Of a stretch of DNA of 64,000 bases, positions 51,291 through 61,659 are shown piece by piece. The notes below the pieces were generated by a model. The model had not been told where the DNA came from. It worked only from the letters and a program-made list of their open reading frames with translations, and did no database searches. Both the position numbers and the translations under genes were made by a program. Position 1 is the first letter of the stretch. Every line of letters starts with the position of its first letter. Source of the DNA: Sphagnum compactum (taxonomy: Eukaryota; Bryophyta; Sphagnopsida; Sphagnales). The stretch covers positions 9,734,001 to 9,798,000 of the forward strand of contig OZ234500.1 of the NCBI GenBank assembly GCA_965153455.1. The letters are read 5' to 3'.

Positions 51291-51773
51291 ACATCCTCAT
51301 CATAGAACTCGCACAGTGGTAAGTACTCCATCCACTACAAAAAAACAATAACACTACCACTTCATCCACAATAGCAAAAGCCTGCTGCAATTGTGCATTT
51401 GGGTTTTTGCCACTACTTGTATTGATGAAGGTGAGGTGTAGATCTTCTTTCAAATGCTTTGGATGCACACTGCTAGCTCGCTGCTCATGATGAATAAATT
51501 ATATAAACTCCTGAAGTCATCATCGACTCTCTCTCTCTCTCTCTCACCTATCTTTTGCATTCATGATGCAAATGTGGGTCAGATTGTGTGGTACAACTTC
51601 TGTTGTTTTCTTTTGCTCTTTCCTGCTGCAACCACATCCTCATCATAGATAGCATAGAAACAGTTCTCGGAATCATTTCATCCACAAAAGGACAATACAC
51701 TACTTCTTAATAGCAAAGCTTCTGTTGCAAGATCCAATTTTTGCCACTACTAGTCTCCTTCATGAAGGTGAGG
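51291..51773. repeat. Diverged 140-bp duplication with CACTA-like words
   Basis: Segments 51291-51436 and 51634-51773 share ACATCCTCATCATAGA at the left, TTTTGCCACTACT in the middle and GATGAAGGTGAGG / CATGAAGGTGAGG at the right. CACTACAAAAAAAC at about 51335 resembles a CACTA terminus, but no matching opposite end was found. A (CT)n run (51530-51546) lies between. Confidence 0.6.
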
Positions 51774-51907
51774 AATACACATCCTTCAGGGGAATTCATT
51801 TTTGGACCCAAAGTGCTTCCCCTTGTGACTATCTAATGAGTAACAAAATTGACCACCCTCTCACCTTCCTGGTGGATGTTGATAACACTAAATTGTGTGT
51901 CTAATTA

Positions 51908-52257
51908 GGCTACTTTACACTAGGAGTCAGGGCCAGGAAAAACTTGGTGCCAACTTTGAGCATTTTTGGCTTGTTGTTTGGCCCCTAAATGCTACAACAT
52001 TGACATCAGGATATTAATAAATGCTGGAACATGGGCCCCGAGGGTTGCAAATTGCTTCCCAAATTTGATGGTATCCTTTTTTTCAGCCTTGGGTCCAATA
52101 CAAGTTCAGCATTTGTTAGTAGCTTGGGGCAGATTGAAAATATTTTTTCTATTTCAGTCTCGACTCTTAGTGTAAAGCCCTTGGGGCCGATTTCAAGTTG
52201 GTCTGCTTGATCTGGGTTGAACATTGGCCCTGACTCCTAGTGTAAAGCCGGCCTTAG
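51908..52257. mobile_element. Tourist-like MITE (PIF/Harbinger type), copy 3
   Basis: The left end GGCTACTTTACACTAGGAGT and the right end ACTCCTAGTGTAAAGCCGGC are inverted repeats of about 24 bp flanked by a perfect TTA target duplication. The interior matches copy 2 (near 33.0 kb) in reverse orientation. TWA duplications and GGC termini are the signature of Tourist-like elements mobilised by PIF/Harbinger transposases. No coding capacity. Confidence 0.85.
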
Positions 52258-52354
52258 TGTTGGGTAAAGCCCAAGGTGTGGGCTTGTCATCCCAGGCCCC
52301 TCATTTTGGGAATGTATAATGTGAGGAAAGTGTACATATTTGTTTTGTGGATGA

Positions 52355-52376
52355 AGAGGAGGAGGAGGAGGAGGAG

Positions 52377-52413
<37 letters not shown>

Positions 52414-52435
52414 TAGTTAGTTAGTTAGTTAGTTA
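52355..52435. repeat. Compound microsatellite (GGA)n-(GTA)n-(GTTA)n
   Basis: About eight GGA units, then about eleven GTA units, then six GTTA units without interruption. A roughly 22-base A run follows at about 52773-52794. Confidence 0.95.
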
Positions 52436-53089
52436 CAACAGGGTAGTGAGTCCAAATATTTAAAATTAATATAATCTCTTTTACATTTGGGAAATTAAAG
52501 ACATTATAAAATTAAACGAAAATATGAAATTAGAGACATTTCAAAATTAGATTGAATCATGAAATTAAACACAACTGAAAATTAAATTTGAACCATGAAA
52601 TGAAACACGTGCGAGAGAATTAGATTTTAACTATGGAATTAAAAAAGAGATGAGAAAAAAATCATATTTAATTATGAAATTATTAAAAGACATGTGAAAT
52701 TAAAAAATTGAGTTTTGACATTATTGTGATTAGTTAAACCGTGGGAGCGACTATCATTAGGAAATGGTTTTTGAAAAAAAAAAAAAAAAAAAAACTGGAA
52801 TCTAGACACACTCTGACTGCACGATCCTTCTTTGTCATGAATGGAAAGAAAGGGGGTTGGCGGGGTAATGAATAATCATTGATACATTGAGTACGTTTAA
52901 AACCCTTACTTACCCCACTCTTGTTCATTCATGAAGACTGGAAGTGGTTTGGATAATCCGCTTGCTTCCCAAGGCGATGATGATGGAGGAAGACATGAGT
53001 GGGGCCGCAGTCACACACAAAGAAAGGAAGGAAAAGAAAGGAAAGGAAATGCAACGAACGGAAAGGAAGCGAGCATTGAATTGTGCGCC

Positions 53090-54028
53090 GACTGTTGCAG
53101 TAAGTGCGTGAGTGCAGGCAGGTCCTTCCCTTGCGCTGCTGCTCTTGCAGTCAATGTGCACAGTCCCGCAATTCATGCGAGAGCCAGCTGCTCCTGCTAC
53201 ACTCAGTTATATTACTATTCTCTCTCTCTCTCTCTCTCTCATCACACACTTTGATTCTCGCCATGATGCGATGTTCCTCATGTCAGGGAAGAAGATTACT
53301 ATGATGCTTAGATGCCCCTTTTTTCACATTGACTGTTTTCATTGCCGCTCAGCTTTAGCTGAAGTCCACTTTGCAATTTCACATCCTTGATCCGCTGCTG
53401 CTGCTGCTACCGTCGCCTCATTCATACAGTTTATTTTGTTTGTTTGTTTGTTATTGTGATCTGATTAGTTCCTTGTGTATCCACATGAGGAAAAAATATG
53501 TTCCCGGGAACCTGTTCTTTTAGGTAGTCATGCAGGAGCTGTTGAAGAATGCAGAGTCATTTGTTGCAGCATTTTTCTAGCCTGTTTTTTTTTCAAAAAA
53601 TTGCGCAAGTTGTGTATCTATGAGTCAACAATGTGAAGGCGCATGCATTTTGTGGTAAATGCAGTGACTGAGTGAATACTGGAGGAAACTTCTGGTTTTT
53701 GATCGTATTCGAGATTTCTCGAGCAGGGTTTTAGCTGGTTCTAGATTGAAAAGTCGGCGATTTCGCTTGCAAGGAGATGCAGTCTTTTTGTCTTTGTTAT
53801 GTGCGATTAGCTGGGTCTCGAAAAGCAGCGACTAGTTATGAACTGCAGCGCAGCTGTGAAGAAGAGTACCTGAAGAAGAAAAAAAATTGAACAAGTACAC
53901 ACTAGACGAAAAGTACCCAGACTCGAGGATTTCACATGCTTCTGATGATATCCAAGCAATGTTGAGAGAAGTGCACGCACAGTCGTAGTACTACCCACTG
54001 CAGCAAAAGACCGGATACAAAAAGGAGA
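53090..54028 (+). promoter_or_regulatory. Putative promoter and 5' leader of the NEK kinase
   Basis: GC rises relative to the left flank. A (CT)n tract at 53220-53240 and a (GCT)n run at about 53394-53408 are typical of plant 5' leaders. No upstream coding exon is seen; a leader intron is possible but not demonstrable. Confidence 0.4.
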
Positions 54029-57000
54029 ATGGAGTCCAGGATGGAGCAGTATGAAATCATGGAGCAGGTAGGACGGGGGGCATTCGGTTCTGCCATTCTT
54101 GTCAACCACAAAGCTGAGAAGAAGAAGTAAGTAAGCTGTTGCAGTGATCTTCTGTGTCTCTCTATTTGGCAATCACATTTTCCGCTCTTGTTTTTCTTTC
54201 TTTCTTTCCTCTAAAGACACTACTTTGGGGACTTAGCAAACGTTTGGCTGATGATCAGCTCACATGAACCTGCGTGTTTTTTTTCCTTTTTTTTTCTCCG
54301 CTCCCCTTATGTTTGCAGATATGTGCTGAAGAAGATACGCCTTGCTCGCCAGACCGATAGATGTCGACGCTCAGCTCATCAGGAGGTAAATCTCGGATTG
54401 CCAAGGATTTCCCCCACATTAGCAATGGGCATGATCTTCTTCTTAGACAAAGTTCCTTCCCCATACAAGACTGCTTCTAGGAGGTTCATAGATTAGGATC
54501 TGAAGCTGCTGATTCGATGTTGCTGTTGAATGTTTGTGCTACTGCTGCTTCTAACTAACCCACCCCTCATCTTATGACAACAACATCTGTGACATGATCA
54601 GCACATCATATTTCCAATGCCGTGAATATTGCAATGAAGATCTGTATCCTTGTGTCTGTTTTTGTCAGATGTCATTGGTCTCCAGAGTGAAGCATCCCTA
54701 CATTCTGGAGTACAAGGAATCTTGGGTGGAGAAGGTGATGCCTCACATCCTCTACACTCAATTGCCAGTAATGATTCATCTTTGCATGCATGCACACACA
54801 TGTGACCACTAATGATGAGAATTGCAGGGAGGATTTTGTCTTATTGTTGCTAGCTAATGTGTGTTTGTGACTGTTTGGCAGGGTTGTTACGTTTGCATTG
54901 TGACAGGCCACTGTGAAGGTGGTGATATGTGAGTAGCTTCTTGACCCTGAGATTGACATTTGTTGCTTGAATTTCATTGCAGGAATTTGGAAGCAATAAT
55001 TGTAAATGGAGATAATTTTCATTATTCCACAGGAATCAATTTGAAACAATTCTTGTTGCTCATGGAAAAATCTCTGAGGTGTTGATTTCTTGCACGGAGA
55101 TGGATTCTGTTGCACACAGGTTGTAAATGATCTGAATTATCACCAAGCACACATGCAAAACCGGTTTATTACATCATGGGCTTTTGATTCAGTTGTGCTG
55201 CACATGCTGATGATGCAGGGCCGAACTCATCAGAAAAGCTCATGGTCAATACTTTGAGGAAGAGGTGATCAGTTCTATGCTGCAAATAAAGCCTCATCTA
55301 GAATACCCATAGCTGCAGATGGATGGTTTGAGGGTCAAAGTATATCATGCATTGCTGACCGAATTCTACACCTGTGCATTCTGTTGGCTCCTTGCCTTAA
55401 GGACTTGTCATTTCAGTACAGTAGTAATGTCTTGAAGGATAACGTATGATTTGAAAGCTCAACTTCATACATGTGTCTTTTGATGGTGGCCATGTTTGCA
55501 AAGTTTGGAAACCTGGGTTCTACAAGAAGTGATCAAGTCCCATGGAGTTCTGAATGCAATATATTCTCCTCAGGTTTAAGTCTAGTTTTAGCATGATCTG
55601 CATGTACGTAGTAGGGGAGTGACTTACAATGTGATGGTGTTTTCCAGAAGCTTTGTAAGTGGTTTGCCCAGCTGCTTCTGGCTGTGGAGTACTTACATTC
55701 AAATCATGTTCTTCACCGTGATCTTAAGGTGACTGCTTGTTGCCTCCTCCTCCTGCTTGTTAGCTGTCACAGATAGTGTTTTCACTTTTGCCTTGTTTCT
55801 TTGTCCTTGTCCTCTTTGTTTCCCAATGTATCTGTGGTCAACTTTATACATGTAAACCTCAGTCACCATCCTATGTGAACTGTCTAATTGCAAGGCTTTT
55901 GATGAGTATTGAACACTTTTTACAGTGTTCAAACATATTCCTAACAAAGGATCAGGACATTTGCCTTGGTAAGAAATCTTCTCTTTGCCATGCAGATTTC
56001 ACTGTTAGGAAGTTCACAGTTCAATTTTTCACGTTTCTGGAAAATTGTCTACATATGCATAAGCAGGATGCATGTTTTCAGTTTATATCTTTCAGGATGT
56101 AACAGTTGGCCATTTATGGAAGTTGCAGGTGATTTCGGATTGGCAAAGATGCTCAACAAAGAAGACTTGGCATCCTCTGTAAGTTGCCTCTTCGTTGCTA
56201 GAGCATCTGCACAATGGTCAGACTTCAGAAGCTACTCTGTACACTGCAGTGCAATTCAATCTGCCAGTTTGACTGTTACCCAGTATCATGACTGAGTCAT
56301 CCCATATATTGCTTCTGAAAAAGCAACTCAATTGGGAGCTAATGAAGACATTGGAAAGTAATGGCTGCTAGTTACTGCCTTTCATGATGAAGGTGATCAG
56401 TCTGATACTTTATGAGGGACACTCACAAGGTCATGATTGCGCTCATTCTTGTCAAGTTTTTATGTTTGGTTTGGACAGAACTGACACAGCCTTTGTTTCA
56501 TTACTTCTCATCTGTGGAGTTTCTGTCTGCAATCACATTGATATTCAATCTGCCAGCATCAACTTTGATGTTTGACATTCATGGTGCCTGTCATATTGTG
56601 TCCCATTGAACACTGATAAGTGATGTTTTTAGCAGGTGGTTGGCACCCCAAATTATATGTGTCCAGAGCTCCTTGCAGATATTCCATATGGATTCAAGTC
56701 TGACATTTGGTCCCTTGGTATGGTCGCAATTTCTAGACCTCCAGCATCTGTTGTGTGAAACCCAATCTAGGTGCTGTGGTATCCATCCATTCTTATATGC
56801 ACAAAACAGGTGGGCATGACAATTGATCCTCTAGCATGTCTTGGAGTCGATCATGAGATCAGAAAAAATTATTGGGTGAGCATAAGTACTTGTGGTGCAT
56901 ATAGTGCATTGTTGGCATAACATATACATTGTGGCAAGTACTCATGGCATTGAACTTATATGCATGGATTCTTGTGCAGGGTGTTGTATGTATGAGATGA

Positions 57001-60000
57001 CTGCACATCGGCCTGCATTCAAAGCCTTTGTGAGTTACTTTCTTGCCAAACTACAGTGTGCTGTATGTCTGTGCTAAACATAATTGAGGTCACCAATCCC
57101 TCAGACAGATGGGAATAGACAGAAAATGGTACATGTATATTGAGGGGCTATGTTACATCAATGCCCACTGGCGGGGCCTTGAGGTTTTTGTCTATATACA
57201 CACAGCAAAACCATCAGTAAATCAAACTGTGGCACACCTTTTGAGCAACAATATAGCCAAGAAGAATTAAATCTTAAACCCTAAACCCTAAACCCATACT
57301 CAGCTTGCTGATGTGAAAGTGGTTATGTGGTGGAAATTGTGTTGCTCAGGATATGCAGGGTCTGATAAGTAAGATAAATAGATCTACCATTGGACCTTTG
57401 CCAAGCAAGTATTCCAGTTCCCTGTGAGTGTCCATGCTGAATGCCCTTCTTCTAGGATCTGCCTGGTTTAAATGTTATTCTGGGTTTTGATTTTCTTGGT
57501 GCTATTGAAGGTGTTCATATAAGAGTTACTATGTAAAGTGGCTGCATGACATAAGTCAGGCAGGCCTCATTGCAAGTCAAAGGAAGAAGCTAGGACAAAA
57601 CACTCTTCATAGAATTGGGATTGATTTGTTATCTGGAATGATGCTTTTCACATGTTGCAATATGTTCATTTGATCAGCTAGCTATTTTCTGGTGCAGAAA
57701 AAGTCTTATTAGAAGCATGTTGCGAAAGAATCCAGAGCACCGCCCTACAGTGAGTTCCCGAGTCTTAAAAAAGATGTTTCTTTTGTAACTTAATATCTGG
57801 TTCTTGGCTACAGATCCTCATAGTTTGGATGGTGGGTTGAACTGAGCCTCTTTTTCTTTTATTGAGTGGAGGCTGTTGTCTTTAATTTCTTATATCTGTC
57901 CCTTGACAGGACTGGTAATTGTTCTCAAATTTTTCTGTTTCATTGTAGGCTGCAGAGCTGCTTAGGCATCCATATCTGCAGCTGTTTGTGAGCCAGTGCC
58001 AGATGCAAGCTGGCTTTCGTCACTACATGACACCTGAAAGACAAGGCAGGAAACGCCATGTCACCCAACCAAACAGAGAAGCAATGATGACCATCAGCAG
58101 TGACAGAGAAAGCTTCAGCACCAGTACTGCTAAGAGCAGCCCAGAAAGGAACTCTGATTACTGTGGATTAACTGATGCAGCACCTCACATGGAAGACCCC
58201 CTGGATCAATCATGGCTCTATGACAGCTTAGGCAAGCAAGTTTCAAGGTGAATGGTGCTGATGAGGTTAATGTTAAAGAAATGTGCAGATTGTTCTCTAC
58301 TTATGTCAAATTCGAAAGGAGATTTTTCCAAAATATATAGTTGCCATTTTCCTGGCCTGATAGCTCTTCCTTCTTCCTTTTGTTCCACTTCCAGTGAGGG
58401 CCTTTTGTCGACACCCCCAGCAAGAGCAGTACATTCAAGGCCAAAACAAGAATGGGCAGAAGAGGAGCGAGCTGTAGCTGCACAGTATGCTATCCATTTG
58501 TTTCGTCCAAGGAATGGCAGACAAGAAGAGAAAAACAGGACAGCAGAACAGAGTGCACTGAGGGTTTACCGTTTGAATCGAGGGCCTCCAACTGCTGAAA
58601 GCCCAAGGCCTGTTGTCAAGGCTGGAAATGCAGCCAGGATGAAGGGAGATCCCTATGTCAAGAAGACCCCACAAACAACTCAAGCAAGGCGACAGGTATC
58701 TAGATCTTCCTTTCATTTGGAGCATTTGTTTCAAAGATTGGAGTATATGTAGAGGCATTTCTTGGTGGAAGATGCAGGTGAAGTAGGGTATGCATGCAAA
58801 TGGGATGTTCTACATGGGCTTCTGGACAAAGCTTGGTGGAAGGTTAACTGATTAGTTTGAGTTACACTTTGTTTGACAGCTCCATGTCACAGATTCACCA
58901 AAGAATGCTTGGAGACTGGAGGGGATGCCACCAATGGTATCTGATCTGGGGCAAGTCAGTTCTGATGATGATGCAATCTTAAAACTGCATAGTGCAAAAG
59001 TCAGCCCTCCTGGGACAAAAACACCTGCAAGGTCGTCCATACCACTCCCCCGCATGTTTGGGACACCTGCTAAAAGCATGTCCCCTCTTGCTGGTCAGAG
59101 AATTTCTGTTGAAATGCCCAGTTCTCAAGTGCATAACCTTTCAAAATTCACACCACTCTATGAGGCTGAAAATGTCAACAGAAAGATGCACTTCCCATTA
59201 TCTACTGTGGCCTCCAGAGAATTAATTTCTAGACAAAAGGATTTTGAGAATGTATCCCAAGACCACCCATCGTGTGCTGTTTCCAGTTGTATTGATCGAG
59301 GAGATACTGTACAAGAGTTGGGCTTGAGAGACGACCAGTCTCCAGATGTTTCTGTCAATGCTCCTCGATTGGATTTGATACCAGAATTCAATTTAACTTC
59401 AAGTGAGCAATTGAGTGATGCACGACCACTAAGACCTTCTGGCCTGGACTGGAGGTTGCTGGAGGCACAGGAGAAACCACTAAAACAAATAGGACCAACC
59501 ACCTCATGTAACCATGAGACCTCTGGACCTTCAAGTTCAAATATGGAAAGTAGCATTCTTATCCCCAAACATCCACCAAACGAAGGACTAACCATGGTTC
59601 GTGATTCTCTCAACTTTAAACCTTCAAGGATGGCACACTTCGAAGGGAGCTGTCTTACTTCAGATTCCCAAGGTGGCAGCAGGTGGCCATTCTTGCCAAC
59701 TGTCTCAAGCACACAGGATTTAGGAGCTGCCAGTTCATCTGCAATGGAAATCTCGAAGCCCTTACCAGTACCTGATCTCAGTGAGAGCTCATGCAGGAGT
59801 CTAGAAGATAAGGGAACCATTCAGATCCAGGAAAAGACACCGGCTGTAGCTGATGTGCGACCAGCATTCAATGATGTAATCCATGTCATCCGCCATAGTA
59901 CATTCTGGTTGGGTGCAACTACTGAGCAGTTGTGTCCAGAGGCTGACACTGGCAGCAGCTCAGGTACTGGTATAGACCTTCACAGTAAGATGGAAGCTGA

Positions 60001-60424
60001 TGCCCTTCAACGGAAGATGGATATTGGCTCTTTGCTTGACCTTCATCAACAGCAGTGCCAAGATGTGCAGATGGTGTCAATCTCACCGGCCAGCAGTAGT
60101 GCTATTAGTCAACAAAACAATGTGCAGGTGGGACACAGTCATACCTTACTCAAAGATGGGTACACAGAGCACCGAGCAAAGGGCCTAGATGTTAAATCAC
60201 ATCAACAACGGGCTGAGGCTTTGGAGGGCCTTTTAGAACTTTCTGCGCAGCTGCTAGCTCAGCAGCGGTTTGAGGAGCTTACCATCGTCTTGAAGCCATT
60301 TGGGAAGAGCAAGGTTTCTCCAAGGGAGACTGCCATCTGGTTGACTAAAAGCCTCAAAGATATGATGGGTGATGACCAACATGGTAGTGCCTCTAAACAT
60401 GGACCAACCATCACTGAGAACTGA
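54029..60424 (+). CDS. NIMA-related protein kinase (plant NEK5/NEK6 type)
   Basis: Fifteen coding exons: 54029-54126, 54319-54385, 54669-54734, 54882-54928, 55219-55264, 55648-55728, 55926-55968, 56129-56178, 56636-56717, 56980-57029, 57350-57423, 57698-57749, 57949-58247, 58395-58695, 58880-60424. All have GT-AG borders and consistent phases, giving 966 residues, close to Arabidopsis NEK6/IBO1. The kinase domain (about 8-262) has the glycine loop GRGAFG (15-20), Lys37, catalytic HRDLK (Asp133), DFG (Asp151), [11 protein letters not shown] and [18 protein letters not shown]. The long tail is low-complexity but ends with the conserved [13 protein letters not shown]…[13 protein letters not shown]. 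Plant NEKs phosphorylate tubulin and control microtubules in directional cell growth; this role is inferred from the family. A telomere-type array lies in intron 10. Phase-compatible segments continue downstream. Confidence 0.95.
57275..57294. repeat. Interstitial telomere-type repeat in NEK intron 10
   Basis: Nearly three CCCTAAA units inside the intron between coding exons 10 and 11. No flanking duplication is visible, unlike the array at 16305-16335. Confidence 0.85.
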
Positions 60425-60572
60425 TGTTTTGGAAGTTAATTCACTCTGGTTTTGAGCTCAATTTGGTTGTGAATTTCAAAATCTGTGAAACTCTTGTTTG
60501 AGTTCCAGACCCTGGGCTGCTGCCGATGTGTCAACCAAGTTTGACAAATCTCTAATACTCCACTAATGACAG

Positions 60573-61299
60573 TGGAAGTATACTCAGAATTGTCAAAGAT
60601 TCCTTCAACTCAAAACAATACTTCCATGAGAAACAATACTACTTTGTCTGAGCTGCAGTTCACAGATTCAGCTGCTTTGGAATGGCAAAGGATTCTGGCT
60701 ATCACTGAATTGAAGTCACTAGAGACATGCATTTCAGTGATATCTTGTCTTTCCTAGTACCATGTGCAACACTTGTTTGATATTCTCATTTTGATTTTTC
60801 CAGAAGAAGCACAATGTACTAGAGCTTGAAATTGATGCCTATGAACTTATTGGTCATTTGGGTATTGGACGAGAGCTGAGAAATGGTCAAGCTGGGTAAA
60901 ACTCAAAACTGACCTTGGGTAGATGGTTGTGAATTGATGAAAAGCACCATGTTTACCTTAAATTGTGACATATATTCATGTTGAAGAAGTGGCACATGAC
61001 AGTCATGTCTCTCTGTCATGGCTCAAGACACATCTTGGAGGTATACTTTCTGGTTTCATGCATTTCTAAAGAATATGTATTTAGTGTTCTCATAACTACA
61101 TGGTAATGTAATATGTCCTGTTATCAAGTATTAATGCCTACTCCCAGAGGAAAAGTCAGATTCTGTCATACTGCAAGGGCTTGATTCAAAACTGAAACAG
61201 TCGGACTCTCTAGGTAGATTATGTGACCCAGCACCCACCACCAGTGCACAATTGGAAACTTGTTATGACTCAGATGAGATTGAATCACAACTGTGTTAA
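60573..61299 (+). CDS. Possible alternative 3' exons of the NEK gene, or a separate small gene
   Basis: Four exon-like segments, 60573-60736, 60804-60895, 61003-61040 and 61148-61299, have GT-AG borders and phases that fit each other and end at TAA. Readable pieces: VEVYSELSKIPSTQ…LEWQRILAITELKSLETCIS, KKHNVLELEIDAYELIGHLG, HVSLSWLKTHLGEEKSDSVI, and a C-terminus rich in Ser/Asp ending ESQLC. A donor inside the last NEK exon (exon end 60368, …KDMM|GTGATG) joins in frame to 60573, which would give a NEK isoform of about 1096 residues. Alternatively ATG 60566 starts an independent 150-residue protein. I recognise no domain. Four short exons can line up by chance, so this stays tentative. Confidence 0.35.
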
Positions 61300-61348
61300 C
61301 ATATCTTCTACCCCCTCTGTATTTCCCTGTTCCTCTACACTACATCTA

Positions 61349-61649
61349 CATTACAACAGAATATTTCTCCTGTGCTAGGAGGCCATGGCTCATTACAGGT
61401 GTGAGTTCAACTTTGTTGTATCATTCATTACAATGGGAAATATGTGATGTTTCTGGTGGCATTTATTGTAATAATATGACAATTTGACATTAGTGTAAAA
61501 TGTGCCACAAATTGATGTCAAATTGTAATATTTGCCATAATAGACACCACATATTTTACATTATAATTTACGAAACTACAAAGTTACCTCACACATGTAA
61601 GAAAAACAATGGCTCATTGCTTTATGAAAAATCATACTTTGTTGTAGTG
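61349..61649. mobile_element. CACTA-type MITE with CTA target duplication
   Basis: The ends CATTACAACAGAATATTTCTCC and the complement of CACTACAACAAAGTATGATTTTTC are inverted repeats. A perfect CTA duplication flanks the element (61346-61348 and 61650-61652). At 301 bp with no coding capacity, it is a miniature non-autonomous element. A diverged relative lies reversed at 9709-9971. It is inserted 50 bp after the last exon-like segment downstream of the kinase. Confidence 0.85.
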
Positions 61650-61659
61650 CTACCTAGGT

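Noticed and set aside
55440-55647. Possible extra kinase exon between exons 5 and 6
   Set aside because: Exons 5 and 6 join in phase to give the family sequence without a gap, so no extra exon is needed.
58252-58400. Open frame starting in the intron after NEK exon 13
   Set aside because: The frame reads through intron 13 by chance; splicing 58247 to 58395 gives the conserved tail in phase.
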